64,000 nt of DNA from Perognathus longimembris pacificus (GCF_023159225.1 NC_063173.1:8842852-8906851), one strand, 5' to 3'. Shown: positions 11,281-23,325, counted from the first letter of the stretch. Notes: generated from the letters alone by a model not told the origin. Numbers and translations are program-made.

Positions 11281-13535
11281 GATGTTGTAAAGGAAGACAC
11301 AGACACAAAAGGAGCGTTGAGATACAAATGAAGAATGATTCAGAGACATCCCAAATGGACCGATGATGGAGGGCTCACAGGGATGTGGGACATGACAGCA
11401 GATGCCCAAACAGGCATAGACAGTCAGAGATCGAACATACTCCCCACCCCCACTTAACACGTGAAAGGAAAGATGGGTATGCCCAACTAAACTGGGATTA
11501 GCTTTTTACTACCACATAGGATTATAGCTCACAATACACACTGCATTCAGTTGCAGAAAGGAGAGCTGTATGTAGGTTACCTGAGTCCATTGTATATGCA
11601 CAAGTAATCACCCTTCACGTGAATACAAAATCCAAACCAGAGCCAATCCCAAACCATTACCCTATAGTAAATCGGGGCTGGCTATATAAGCCATGCAGCA
11701 ATTAGTGCACAGAGTGAGGATATAATCGTCTGGGCTCCAGGCTCCACTGATTCCGCCATGTGCCAAGGAGAGAAGGGTACAACGTGAAACCCCCATTCCT
11801 TGCTGCGGTGATTGCCCCTGTGTATGTCTTGGAGCCCACAGCTCCTGTAGGCCCTGACCATGGGGGTAAGTAGCCAGCCCTGAGCAGCACCCTGAAAGAA
11901 AACCTGGCCTATGGCATCAATTTTCTGGCTGCCCTTGTGTGGACAGTTCCTAAGCTGTTTTCTCCAACTGGACATGTGGAGTTCTCAGTTTGGACAAGGA
12001 GAAAGTCATGCAGCCCAGTGATCTCCAGCTATCCTCACGCATGAAGGTGCAGGCACCCTGGGAGACCCTTCAGGGAGAACTACAAGGGGCCTTTGCTCTG
12101 TGCTCTGGGCCCCAGCCGGCATGGCCTCGCTAAGCAGGAGCCAGTTCCAGCAAGCTGCCAACAGGTATGGCTGCTCCAGGATACAGATCCATCTTTAGCT
12201 CTGTCTCCTCAGCAGGCTCCGCGCAGTTCTGCCTCAGGTTTTCTCAAAACTATTTTTTCTCCAGTCCCCAGGAAGCCACACGTGCATTGCAGAGTCTTCT
12301 CTTTAGCTGTACCACAACTGCACACAGAATGGTAACATCTGGGAAACAGTGCTCAACCCAGCTCCTTTCAGCACAACACAGTTGGTTTCTCTCAGTCTGT
12401 TTGTGGCAGGCCTCTTTCACAGGGGTGGCTGGGTCCAGATCTTAGTGACTGTCGCTGGGTTGCATTCCTTGCTTCCCCTTCCCCCGAGGTTGATGGGAAG
12501 TCTTTCCTGTCAGCATTTCTTCCATCCTTCCTAGTGACTATAATTCAGTTGATTTCACTGAAAAAGATGACTGTGTTGCACTCCAGCACCACAGTGGAGA
12601 AGGCAGGTGAAGTGAGGCGACCGGGCCCCATTCATCCTCCTGAGACCTTCCAGAAGTCAGCCTAGAAACGAGTTCCATTTATTGCTTGGTCGCAGTTCCA
12701 TACAGTGCCGAGACAAACCACTTTGGATGCCTTCCAAGAATATAATTTGTTGAGACCAATCAAATGTCTTATTAAAATTTTCATATGTCTCCTGTTACCC
12801 ATGAATATTTCTAAACGATGCTTTCCAAATACTCTTCACTCTTTCATGGTGCATCCGTCATTTAGATCCTCTCCTCCTCGCCATGTGATCGCATACTGTG
12901 TTGCTGTCTGCACACAAATAAAGGCCTGTGTATCTCACTGATCTTACGGGCTGATTGTTCTTTCCTTGGAGAGGAATAGGGACATGTGCTCGAGGCTTAG
13001 GTGATTTCAGCCAACAACCCAAAGAAACTAGATCCTTCTCCAGAAGTTCCAGCGTGGAATGGAACCCTTCTGGTACATGGATCAGTCTGGAGCAGACCCA
13101 CTTCTGTCCTGGAGAAGCAAGGAGATCAGGTTGTGTTGTTTTCGTTGATCATTCATGGTCCTCTGCTGTGGCAGAAATAGAAAACTGTAACACTGCACCC
13201 TCATGTGGGGTAGGACTTGCCAGTCATACCTACCTGTCGAATATTCCCCAGCGCAACTGCATTCGTTTTCTAGTTTTCCAAGGGCATCTTTCTTAGGCAG
13301 CTACCCTCAAGACCTTATTCAAAGCCATTGAGATCTTCCATCGTCTGGATCTTTCTACTAGGTTCAATCAGCCTTGAGCCTCCAGAGGACAATCATACAC
13401 CCCTTGGCTCTTAAGCCTCTGCTTTCTGATGGAACCACTCCGTACCTGTCATCTTCCCACTCCATAGAGACTGCCACACACAACTGCGTGCAGTTGCTTG
13501 GAAGGGAACAAACAGCAAAGACTCATTGAGGTTTT
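11281..13535. other. unassigned intergenic sequence with LTR-like signals
   Basis: About 2.2 kb without a named repeat. It contains a TATA-like 'ctatataagcc' near 11680 and an AATAAA at about 12916. These might be remnants of an old LTR, but I cannot find its ends. Frames on both strands (12093-12534, 11682-11975, 12955-13296) show no domain. Confidence 0.35.
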
Positions 13536-13745
13536 CTCTGTCAGGCCCCGTGTGCAGGAATTATTTTACTCAACTCTTATATGAATCCTATGGGGTAGAC
13601 AAAATGAATTTTTTGAATAGGTGCCTCCATGAAAGAAACTTCCCCAGTGTCCAGCGATCTCTAATAGGGAAAGCTAGGATGTGATCCCAGGTGAAATCAA
13701 GTCTTCCTGACACTACATTTGTTATTCTTTCCAGTGTGTTATGGT
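13536..13745 (-). mobile_element. MIR (antisense)
   Basis: 'tcaactcttatatgaatcct', then 'atggggtagacaaaatga' and a 'gaaagctaggatgtgatccc' block follow the antisense MIR order. Moderately diverged. Confidence 0.6.
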
Positions 13746-13794
13746 ATTGCTCATAAATACCACCTTTCCTTCATGGCTTTGGTCACTATACGGC

Positions 13795-13960
13795 ACGCAC
13801 ATAGCTCTTTAGAGTACTCTCAGAAACCCTTTGAGGAAGGTTTTATTATCCTAATTTTAAAGTTCACACAGTCCCTCAGGGACACAATTAGGATCTGAGC
13901 TCAGGATTTCTGACTGTAAAAACACTCAAGTGTTCTTTCCACCACACCTCAGCTAGTTCC
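13795..13960 (-). mobile_element. MIR (antisense), second copy
   Basis: 'aaccctttgaggaaggtttt', 'attatcctaattttaaagtt' and 'aggatctgagctcaggattt' match the antisense MIR core and end. It lies 50 bp after the previous copy in the same orientation. Confidence 0.6.
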
Positions 13961-14221
13961 AATCAATGCTGGCAAATTACATGTTGTATAACGTTGGTCT
14001 TACATGCTCTCCCTCACTCCTTTCTAGAATTACAAGTCAATATTTCTAGCATCTCTTAGTCAGATTTCAACTATTCCTCAGTCTTGATTATACATGCCAC
14101 ACCTCTCCATGCTGGGTCAGATACAAATTACACTGGTGCCACAACAGATTACACCCCAGCCAGGGAAAGATATACAACAACTGGCCACCACCAATGCCAA
14201 CACAGATAGGTCCACTCAAGT

Positions 14222-14660
14222 TCCCTTTTGGTTTAGGATCATCTAATTTTTTTATCAATATTGTTTTTAAACTTGTAGTAAAATATACATCACATAAAAC
14301 TAGTCATTTTGAAGTGTGCCTGTCAGTAGTGTAGTATTAAGTGCTCTCATGCTTGTACAAGACCACCACTATACATTTTCAGAGCCCTATTTTCCCCCAG
14401 TCAGAGACCCCACACCCACTAAATAACCACTGTCTTTTTCCCTTTATTCCATACCTAACAACCACCATTCCCCTTTCTGTCCCTCAATTTGACTCTAGGT
14501 ATCTCACAATGTACTTTTGTGACTAGCTTATTTTCATTATCTTCAAGGTTCATCCATGCTTAGTTAGCATGTATGAGAATTTCCTTCTAAGGTGAATATA
14601 AAGCCTTGTATACATTAATTACATTTATCCAATCACCTGTCAGTGGACACTTGGGCAGTC
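14222..14660 (-). mobile_element. old L1 (L1M-like) 3' end, part 1
   Basis: Antisense of an ancient mammalian L1 3' end. Blocks include 'aaaatatacatcacataaaa', 'caagaccaccactatacatt', 'ttatcttcaaggttcatcca' and 'tgtcagtggacacttgggca'. The element is split by the SINE that follows and continues at 14945. Confidence 0.75.
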
Positions 14661-14670
14661 TCTGCCGTGT

Positions 14671-14724
<54 letters not shown>

Positions 14725-14944
14725 GTACTGGGGCTTGAACTCAGGGCTGGGTGCTGTACCTTAGCTTTCTCACTCAAGGCTAGCCCTCTACCTCTTGAGC
14801 CACAGCTATACTTCCAAATTTTGGCTGGTTAATTGGATATAAGAGTCTTGTGGACTTTCCTGCCAGGGACGGCTCTGAACCAGGATCCTCAGATTCCCAC
14901 CTCCTGAGAAGACAGGATTACAGGCATGAGCCACCAGTGCCTAG
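14661..14944 (-). mobile_element. B1-like/ID composite SINE with (GT)n tail, inside old L1
   Basis: (GT)n at about 14669-14721 is followed by 'tactggggcttgaactcagg', 'gagccacagctatacttcca', 'ggttaattggatataagagt' and the head 'attacaggcatgagccacca'. Full length. It interrupts the old L1 and so is younger than it. Confidence 0.9.
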
Positions 14945-15345
14945 GAGCTTCTGCTTTTAGACTATCGTGAATAATGCTGCTGTGAGCACTGGTGGACAAA
15001 TATCTCTTTGAATCAGTGATTTCATTTCTTTTGGATAGATCCTTAGAGTTTCTAAGTCTATGTTTAATTTGTTTTTGGTGCTACCATACTGTTTTCAATA
15101 GTAGCTACACTATTTTTACATCCCCTCTGTAGTGCACAAGCATTCTGATTTACCAACAGACGCTTTTTGTTTTTCTGATAATGGTCATCCTGATAAGTGA
15201 ATTTTGATGTTGACTTGTATCTCTACTGACTAGTAATATTGATCACCTTTTCGTGTATTTTCTAGCCATTTGCACTCCTCTTTGAAGAAAAGTCTATTCA
15301 GAAAAGTCCAAATTTTACTCATAGTTTGTTTTACATTGTTCTACT
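14945..15345 (-). mobile_element. old L1 (L1M-like) 3' end, part 2
   Basis: Resumes exactly where part 1 stopped: 'gactatcgtgaataatgctg', 'tcttttggatagatcctta', 'ataatggtcatcctgataag' and 'ttgcactcctctttgaagaa' follow the classic antisense L1 order. It is truncated at its 5' side (right). Confidence 0.75.
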
Positions 15346-15389
15346 TGTCAATGTCATTTTAAGTAAACATTTATTTGCCTTCTCTTTTT

Positions 15390-15622
15390 CTGTACCAGTA
15401 CCAAGGCTTGAACTCAGGGCCTGGACATTGTCCCTTAGCTTTTTCACGTAAGGCTGGTGCTTTACCACTTGAACCACAGCTCTACTTCCAGCTTTTTTAT
15501 GGTTATTTGGAGCTACGAGTATTACAGACTTTCCTGCATTTTGGCTCTGGACTGTAATCCTCAGATCTCAGACTTCTAGATAGCATCCATTACAGATACG
15601 AGCCACCAGTACCTAGTAATTT
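15390..15622 (-). mobile_element. B1-like/ID composite SINE
   Basis: Starts 'gtaccagtaccaaggcttga', with 'ttaccacttgaaccacagct' in the middle and 'attacagatacgagccacca' at the head. This copy has no long microsatellite tail. Confidence 0.85.
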
Positions 15623-16247
15623 ACTTTTTATCATCAAAACTAACACATCAACTAACTAAAAAAAACAAAACCCTCACAGTTACATTTAATGCTACCATCC
15701 AGAACACCAGAGGAAGATTTTTAAATTAAATGTTCCTAGAATTAGCTCCAGGATTATATACCCAGTACTTTAAAAATAAATACACTAAATGCATAAGAAT
15801 GTTTGTTTCACTTACTTAGGAACCTGGTCTCTTAAAAGTAATTTCTTTTGTTTTTGTTTGATGTATTTTCTTTTCTTTTTAAAAGAAAAGTCTTACTGCA
15901 TTGTACTTGTTATGTTTTTTTCTTAAAGGCAGCAGGATTAATCGTTAACCTTCATAGTCATTTCAATAATTTTATTGCCACACAAAGCAGAATGGACATC
16001 CCTCATTAGAAGCCCTATTAAAACAAGTCTTCCTCCAAACGAATCCATTGATAGCTACCCATTGCTTATAAGTTTCTGAATTTTGTCCTTGAGATCTGTC
16101 TTCGTCTTTCTCTACCTCATACAAGTTAATGCAATGCCCAACCTAATACCCTGGCAACACACTTGTGGCTCTGCTGACTCTGTACTGTTCTTATTTGCTA
16201 AGGGCTCCCCCACCTGTTTTCAACCCAAGTTAGTAGCATTTTCATTG
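15623..16247. other. unassigned AT-rich sequence
   Basis: No gene. T- and A-rich with several short homopolymer runs. It may contain decayed repeats I cannot name. Confidence 0.45.
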
Positions 16248-16265
16248 CCTCCTAATTCTTTTTTT

Positions 16266-16478
16266 TTTCCTCCTTTTATTTTTTTTTTTTTTTGCCAGGG
16301 GTTTGGACTTAGGGCCTGAGCACTGTCCCTGGCTTCTTTTTGCTCAAGGCTAGCACTCTGCCACTTGAGCCACAGCGCCACTTACAGCTTTTTCTCTTTA
16401 TGTGGTGCTGAGGAATCAAACCCAGGGCTTCATGCATGCTAGGCAAGCACTCTACCACTAAGCCACATTCCCAGCCCA
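16266..16478 (-). mobile_element. ID + ID-tail composite SINE
   Basis: The poly-T tail leads into 'gcctgagcactgtccctggc', then 'gagccacagcgccacttaca', then a second unit, 'aatcaaacccagggcttcat' to 'ctaccactaagccacattcc', which is the ID element head. It is flanked by direct repeats CCTCC(T/C)AATTCTTTTTTT (from 16248 and from 16479). Confidence 0.85.
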
Positions 16479-16489
16479 CCTCCCAATTC

Positions 16490-17225
16490 TTTTTTTATTA
16501 TTATTTTTTTTATTGTCAAACTGATGTACAGAGAGGTTACAGTTTCATACGTTAGGCACTGGATACATTTCTTGTACTGTTTGTTACCTCCTCCCTCATT
16601 CCCCCCTCCCCCTCCCCCTTTGCCTTTTCCCCCACGAGTTGTTCAGTTGATTTACACCAAACAGTTTTGCAAGTATTGCTTTTGTAGTCGTTTGTCTTTT
16701 TACCCTGTGTCTCTCGATTTTGGATTCCCTTTAAGTTTCCTAGTTCTAATACCAGTATACACGGTTTCCAATATACTCAGCTAAGATGCAGGGATAGTGC
16801 AGGTACAACCACAGGAAGGGGATAAAAGAGGGTCATCAATAATAGAAGCTACGGTTTCACATAGCATGTTGAAAGTAATTACAACAGTGATATAACAGTC
16901 GTTTCCACAACATAGAGTTCATTTCACTTAGCATCATCTTATGTGTTCATAAGGGTATAGCTATTGGGCTCTTGTGATCCTCTGCTGTGACTAGCCTAAA
17001 CCTGTGCTAATTATTCCCTATGAGGGAGACCATAGAGTCCATGTTTCTTTGGGTCTGGCTCACTTCACTTAGTATAATTTTTTCCAAGTCCTTCCATTTC
17101 CTTACAAATGGGGCAATGTCATTCTTTCTGATAGAGGCATAAAATTCCATTGTGTATATGTACCACATTTTCCTGATCCATTCGTCTACTGAGGGGCATC
17201 TGGGTTGGTTCCATATTCTAGCTAG
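16490..17225 (-). mobile_element. L1 3' end, 5' truncated
   Basis: Poly-T then 'tattgtcaaactgatgtaca', a C-rich segment near 16590-16640 (a purine-rich 3' UTR tract on the sense strand) and the end of ORF2-flanking sequence, 'gaccatagagtccatgttt' to 'ctgggttggttccatattct'. It shares its layout with the copies at 17967 and 58235. Confidence 0.85.
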
Positions 17226-17715
17226 ACTTTGGGATCCTTGGAAAAGAAGGAAATAGTTACTGGTGCAATTATATCGTACATTACTTAGGCATTATTTCTT
17301 CATCTATAGAGTTAGTCTTAATGCATCATTTTCTGGTTTGGTTATAGATAACAAGCGTTTTCTCAAGGCCTTCCACCTTGTGCTATTGACTGCATCGTTT
17401 TTCATAATTTCAGGATGCTCTGACTTATATTTTCTCATGTTTTTCCTTTTCATAAAGTAAGATCATTACAGTTTTTTATGCTAACTTCTCAAGTACCATC
17501 TTGATTTAATTACTTGAAAAGTGAAACATTTGATCAAACTTTATTTGTAGAAGATGTTTCTAATTGCTTAGTCACAATAAAATCTATTGAATAAGCCAAT
17601 TAATACTTACTGATGATCCAGTTTGGTGAATTACAAAGCACTTGCTAAAGTATTCCCTGACTATTATATACTTAATAATATATATCATATGCTAGTCATA
17701 AGTATAAAACACTGG
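17226..17715. other. unassigned AT-rich sequence
   Basis: No gene or repeat recognised. Confidence 0.45.
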
Positions 17716-17905
17716 TTTCTGAATGTTTGCTATGTTCCAGGCATTGTTCTAAACCCTTGAGAAAGATTAATTTATTCATTATAACAAATTTGAGATGACT
17801 CATTTATCTTTAGCTTATAGACAAGGGAGCTTGGATACAAAAATATTAAATACCTTGTGCAGGGTCACGCAGCTAGAAAGGCACACAATCACAGTTACTA
17901 CCCAG
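17716..17905 (-). mobile_element. MIR (antisense)
   Basis: 'tttgctatgttccaggcatt', 'gttctaaacccttgagaaag' and 'gtgcagggtcacgcagctag' give a clear antisense MIR from tail to head. One of the best-preserved copies here. Confidence 0.75.
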
Positions 17906-17966
17906 GCCATCTAAATAAACATCATATTATGGATTGGTTTACAGGACATATCAAAGACTACCTTGT

Positions 17967-18839
17967 TCTTTCTTCTTTATTGTCAAAGTGAAGTACAGAG
18001 GGGTTACAGTTTTGTATGTAAGTACATTTCTTATCCAGCTTGTTACCTGGTCCCTCATTTCCCCACCTCCGCCCTCCCCATTTCCCTCTCCCCCCCCATG
18101 AGTTTGTACAGTTGGTTTACACCATGTGGTTTTATAAGTATTGCTGTTGCATTGATTGGTCTTTTTGTCCTTTGTCTCTTGATTTTGGTACTCCCTTTCC
18201 CTTCCCTATGTATATATACACATATATACAATATGCAGGGTACTAAAATCAGTTACAGTGATATCAGGGGTAAAACCACAGAAAGGGAATATGAGGGGGA
18301 AAAAAGAGTACCGTTTCACAAGGCATGTTGAAAATAACTACAACAATGATATACCACTTGTTTCCATAACTTGAAGTTCATTTCACTTAGCATCATCTTA
18401 TGTGTTCATATGGACATAGCTATTGAGCTATTGTGATCTTCTGCTAGGACTATCCTAGACATATATTAATTATTACCAATGAGGGAAACCATAGAGTCCG
18501 TGTTTCTTTGGGTCTGGGTCACTTCACTTAGTATGATTTTTTTCCAGGTCCTTCCATTTCCTTACAAATGGGGCAGTGTCATTCTTTCTGATAGAGGCAT
18601 AGAATTCCATTGTGCATATGTACCACATTTTCTTGATCCACTCATCAGCCGAGGGGCATCTGGGTTGGTTCCATATTTTAGCAATGTCAAATTGTGCTGT
18701 GATGCACATTGTTGTGCTGGTGGCTTTAGTGTGGTCTCACTTGTAATCTTTTGGGTAGATGCCCAAAAGTGGGGCTGCTGGGTGGTAGGGTAACTCTATG
18801 TTTAGCCGTTTGAGGAATCTCCATACTGCTTTCCAGAGT
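17967..18839 (-). mobile_element. L1 3' end, left part (split by LTR)
   Basis: Starts at 'ttctttcttctttattgtca', has the C-rich 3' UTR tract near 18055-18100 and runs into the end of ORF2: the minus frame at 18524-18709 resembles an L1 ORF2 C-terminal segment. It stops at the LTR insertion and resumes at 19333. Confidence 0.9.
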
Positions 18840-19326
18840 TGTCGGGGTTTTTAGCACATACACACACACACACACCCCATGCTCCCCTGACCTGCGGGAG
18901 AGATGGGGAAGGCACGCCCCGACTGGATGAGCCAAGAAAGGAAAGGGTCGACAGACCACCCACACCCAGCCCTCCCTCACCGGAGGACAATCAGATGCGT
19001 CTGGGAGACAAGTCAGCACAAGATCTCGTTTATTGAGGGGAGCACGTGTAACTTATAAGGCACAAGAGCCAATCATATCAAAAATCGGCAGGAAGGGGAG
19101 GGGGGTGCATAACCTATCTAGGGACTGTAAGGGGAGGCATGAGCTGTCCGTAAAGGTGGAAAAGCCAAGGACCAATCCTAGAGGAGGCCAGATTTTTCAT
19201 CACAGCCCACAGAACCGCCTCTGGGTTCAGTGTCAGGCGCCATCTTAGCCACATGTGGCCCCAGGACTGAGAAACAGGCGGGGCCAGCTAGTTGACTTCC
19301 TCTTTCTGATCCAGGTGTGTCCCACA
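18840..19326 (-). mobile_element. ERV2/ERVK-type solo LTR in an L1
   Basis: 487 bp that starts TGTCGGGG and ends CCCACA on the + strand, so the sense LTR runs TGTGGGAC...CCCCGACA, with TG/CA ends. On the minus strand it holds a TATAAG box (complement of 'cttataagg' near 19055) and an AATAAA (complement of 'tttatt' near 19030). It is flanked by 6-bp direct repeats, CAGAGT (18834-18839) and CACAGT (19327-19332), the length typical of ERV2 elements. No internal viral genes remain. A short (AC)n lies inside near its sense 3' end. Confidence 0.85.
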
Positions 19327-19332
19327 CACAGT

Positions 19333-19561
19333 GGTTGAACAAGTTTACACTTCCACCAACAATGTAGTAGGGTTCCCTTTGGGCCACATCCCCTCCAGCA
19401 GTTGTTATTATTAGTTTTCCTGATAGCCATTCTAACCGGGGTGAGGTGGAATCTCAGTGCTGTTTTGATTTGCATTTCTTTTGTGGCTGGGATGTAGAGC
19501 ACTTCTTGGTGGTCTCTTGGCCATTCTCATTTCTTCTTCAGAGAAGTCTCTTTTTAGGCCT
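19333..19561 (-). mobile_element. L1 3' end, right part
   Basis: Continues the L1 after the LTR: 'caagtttacacttccaccaa', 'ccacatcccctccagcagtt', 'gtgaggtggaatctcagtgc'. It is 5' truncated at about 19561. Confidence 0.9.
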
Positions 19562-20424
19562 CATAGACTATCTTTAAAAAGAAATGAATTTTCAAATAAG
19601 CAATAGAATGTGCTAAATTACTAAAAAAAAAAAAAAAAGATGTTTAACATTGATTCTATGGCTTCTGTTCTGATAGATACTATGGAGAAGAGAATTAGTA
19701 AACTGGTATTTACCTTTGAGAGAATTTAAATCTCACTAAGGAGACCTGAGATAAAGATTATTCAACCCAAGTAGAAGCAGAATTAGTATTTGAATAAAAT
19801 ATTTTTATACAATAGCTCATCTGTGATTAAATTATAAAATAGAGAAATAATTGTAGGCTGTATTTTGTCAAAAGCAACCCAGGGAATTTGTTAATTCAGA
19901 AAATGTTTCCTGAGCACCTGCTGTGCTTCATACACTGTTCTAAATTCTTTTTAATCTATGTCCACAACCTCTATGGAGCACTGCTATGGAGCACCAGCTA
20001 AGCATTCCCAGGAAGGTCATTTCCCAGTCCTTGAGCCAACTAATTCATACGTGTTCTCTTTCCTTAAACACCTACATCCATCCTCATCCTTCTCCCTCTC
20101 AGCTAAAAATTCTGACTACACTTTACTGAGAACGTGCATCTCCCTTCCTTTCTCTAGGTCCCCCCCCTAAAGTTTCAGCAACCTCCCATTACTATCATTG
20201 CTGGGACCAAGCCTTCAACACATGAGGCCATTCCAGATAAACATTACTACCAGCTCTCAGCAGACAAGAGGCAGCAGCACAAAGGCTGGGCCAAGGGTGT
20301 CCCTTGAGCTATTAGGATCCTGCTCTCTAGACTGATGCACCTGAAGATGGGTGCTCATGAGTAACTGGACAAAACAGTACAGGAAATAGCACAATGGGCG
20401 CATGACATTCTTGAGTAGTCCTAA
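19562..20424. other. unassigned sequence, probable decayed MIR/L2 near 19890-19950
   Basis: A poly-A run lies at 19621-19638. 'cctgagcacctgctgtgctt' followed by 'catacactgttctaaa' looks like an antisense MIR or L2 end. Nothing else is recognised. Confidence 0.45.
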
Positions 20425-20685
20425 TTATTGTTGTGCCTATGCTAAGGCTTGAATTCAAGACCTAGGTGCTGTCCGAAAGCATTTTGCTCGAGGCTGGCAC
20501 TCTACCACATAGCTATAGCTCCACTTCCAGGGTTGTTGTTGGTTTTTTTGGGGGGCGGGGGAGGGTGGTTAACTGGAGACAAGAGTCTCCCGGACTTTCC
20601 TGAATAGCTTCAACTTTGACCCTCAGATCTCAGCCTCCTGAGTAGCTAGGATTACAGTGTGAGCCACTGGCTAGGCACCCAGCTA
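20425..20685 (-). mobile_element. B1-like/ID composite SINE
   Basis: 'gctaaggcttgaattcaaga', 'ctctaccacatagctatagc', a G-rich insertion at about 20550-20566, 'gtctcccggactttcctgaa' and the head 'gattacagtgtgagccactg'. Confidence 0.85.
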
Positions 20686-21408
20686 ATTGTCCCAATATTT
20701 ATCTTTTGTATATTTCCCCTTAGTATGAAGACTCTCAAACATTATCAAGTATATTAAATATTTTTCTTAAGTTTTTAAACATAAATACTGAATCCATTAA
20801 TGCATTCAATTTTTAAGAAACATTTTGGTAGAATGCAATGTATAACCAAAAATGCATATATCGTAATGAAATCATCATAGGCTGAGACTTCAAACACTAC
20901 GTAGCTGTGTTATTAGTGCCTAGAACACCAAACAGAATATAAGAACTTTAGAGTCAATTTACACAAATAATCCTGATAATTCTCATACATGTCTCTAAAA
21001 ACTACTGAGAAGCTCAACAGGAGAAATTGTAGTAGAATTCTAAAAGTGTGGAACACTGAGGAAAACAAGGACGAGAGACCTGGGGAGATTGCTCCTTGGC
21101 CATCAGTACACACACACGCCGCTCCTGGGACAGTGTTGGTGACCTTGGACTGACGTGGGGAGTGGAGAAGTCTAATGATCACCAGGTAGCCCTCTGGGTA
21201 CAAGAGAGCAGAGCTTGAGTCTCAGCTCCAGAAGTGGGCTCTGAAGATTAAGAAGAAGCAGTCTTGTTATGAAACCAGCAAAACAAGCTGTCAGAGCAAA
21301 TGCAGAGAGACCCTTGGCTCAGTCAGTGAGTCATATTTCCAAAGGAAGACAATTCCTCCTACAGGTGCCATCTAACCAGGCTAGACCAAAGCCTTCAGAG
21401 ATCCAACT
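20686..21408. other. unassigned sequence
   Basis: AT-rich with no gene. The minus frame at 20913-21203 has no domain. Confidence 0.45.
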
Positions 21409-21431
21409 GTGTGTGCGTGCATGCGTGCGTG

Positions 21432-21475
<44 letters not shown>
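21409..21475. repeat. (GT)n microsatellite
   Basis: GCGT/GCAT steps followed by an uninterrupted GT run, then TC-rich sequence. No SINE is attached on either side. Confidence 0.95.
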
Positions 21476-22006
21476 TTTCTCTGTCTGTCTCTGTCTCCCA
21501 TTTCCCTCTCCCTCCTTTTCTTCCTCCTTCACATATACCTCACCCAAGTCCTGCGTTGGAATGTTATTTCTTTCCCACACTCCAGTTAAGATCTTGCACT
21601 ATGGGTCAGACTTTGATTCTTGAAATACCTGTGTTTTTCCTCTTATTTTTCTTTTATTCAAGATATTTTGATTCCTGATGTCCAAACTTCAGGTCAAAAC
21701 TAGAAACTGTGAGCCTGGCCCTACCAAGGGTGGGGAACCTTTTTTCTGCCAAGGGCGCAATTGGATATTTATAACATCATTTGTAGGTCATATAAAATCA
21801 TAAATGCAAATAGAAGCCTGCACCCTGAAGCGTCAGCGCCTGTCCTATCATATACCAAATGATTCCTTGGGCCTTCTATGACCTACCCCTACCTTATTCC
21901 CTACTCTTGCGTGAAAAATAAAAATAGTAGATGTTAGAAAAAGAAGACTGAGCTATCTTTGTTATCTTTAATCACCCATCAACAGAATCCCAAAACACCA
22001 ATAAGT
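21476..22006. other. unassigned sequence
   Basis: Pyrimidine-rich near 21480-21530, then unremarkable DNA. Confidence 0.45.
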
Positions 22007-22345
22007 TTGGGCAGGGTGACTCATATATGTAATTCTAGCTACTCGGGAGTCTGATATCAGGATGACTGAAGTTCAAGGTCAACCTGGGAAACCTGGCCAA
22101 CCTGCTTCAATAAACAAACAAAAATCTGGAAATAGTAACATGTGCCAGCCGTCCCAGCTCTGTGGGAGGTGCAGGTAAGATCACAGTCCAGGCTAGCTTC
22201 AGACAAAAACACAAGGACCCTACCTGAAAAATAAGTAACGTAAAATAGGCTGGGGGATGTGACTCAAGTGGTGGAACACCTGTCTAGCAAGTGGAAATCT
22301 GTTTACCCAAATCCAGTACCACCAAGCAAACACACAGAACACTAT
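22007..22345 (+). mobile_element. older dimeric Alu/B1-like + ID SINE
   Basis: Two B1-like units in tandem ('gtaattctagctactcggga' and, after an A-rich linker, 'gtgccagccgtcccagctct') followed by an ID-like unit ('ggctgggggatgtgactcaa', 'gtctagcaagtggaaatctg'). The layout differs from the common family and is more diverged. Confidence 0.7.
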
Positions 22346-23066
22346 CACCCCGCTGTTACAAGCCCCATCCTCTCTGCATTAGAAGCCCTCCAGAGTCTCT
22401 CCTAGCAAGCAGAGACACAGGATCGGGAAAGGGATGAGTCCTTTGGGCACTGGACTTTGGATCTCTGGGTGTTTTTTTTTTAATTGTTAAATCACCACTA
22501 ATACCCCCAACTTTTCATTTTTCCTTAGTGTTAAATATTCAATAAAGAATTAATTTTTTTATTGTTTACTGGGTTTGCCTCCTAAATTCTTTCCTTGGGA
22601 TGTGTGTATGTGTCTCTGTGTGAAAAGAGTTGGAAGCACTTCGAAATAAATTTGGAAGGAGTTGGCTGGGGTGGATAAAAGTTTAACATTCTATCTGCAT
22701 AACTCCTTGTTTCCTAGCTTCCCAGTAAGCAAGGTGGCAGTCTCCCTGTGGTCCAATGAAGAGCTCCGGCAGAATCATCTCCCAGAGAAGTTCCGAAAGG
22801 GAACACATTCTATCGTTCCCTGACTCCTTCACTCACCCAAGGAATTGTTACTGAATGCGTGCTATGTGCAGACAGTCTTGCCGCTCATTTGTCGCAAATC
22901 CAGCTACTATATTACAGCAAGCTTGTAGTCTTCCAGAAACTGTTGGTTATAAGACTGCTTATTGTCCTGGGACAACCAGCTCTGGCAAGAGCAGTGCATT
23001 CGATCTGCTTTTGCAAAGTCAAAGCTCAAGTGTTCCAACATTTTTGTCTCTTTGCATGTTTACGTT
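22346..23066. other. unassigned sequence
   Basis: Short decayed MIR/L2-like words at about 22828-22875 ('cactcacccaaggaattgtt', 'ctgaatgcgtgctatgtgc'). Otherwise nothing recognised. Confidence 0.4.
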
Positions 23067-23096
23067 TACTTTTATTGATTGATTGATTGATTGATT
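23067..23096. repeat. (GATT)n microsatellite
   Basis: Six or so GATT units at the tail of the following SINE. Confidence 0.85.
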
Positions 23097-23325
23097 GCCA
23101 GTACTGTGGCGTGAACTCAGGACCTTGTGATCTTGCTTGGCTTTTTCCATTCACCGCTGATGCTCTATTACTTGACCCATACCTCCACTTGCAGCTTTTG
23201 CTGGTTAATTAGAGATAAGAGTCTCTCAAATTTGTTTGCCTCAACTGGCTTTGAACCTAGATCTTCAGATCTCAGTCTCCCGAGTAGCTAGTATTACAGT
23301 CACAAGCCACCAGTGTTCTGCTTGC
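23097..23325 (-). mobile_element. B1-like/ID composite SINE
   Basis: 'gccagtactgtggcgtgaac', 'gctggttaattagagataag' and 'attacagtcacaagccacca' mark tail, middle and head. Its 3' tail is a GATT repeat rather than CA. Confidence 0.85.

Noticed and set aside
11281..13535. A complete ancient LTR with TATA at 11680 and AATAAA at 12916
   Set aside because: The signals are over 1.2 kb apart and I could not find TG/CA ends or a target duplication.
23067..23096. CRISPR-like or operon-like organisation of repeats
   Set aside because: All repeats are microsatellites, tandem duplications or dispersed retroelements. Nothing has the unit and spacer layout of a CRISPR array, and the genome is mammalian.
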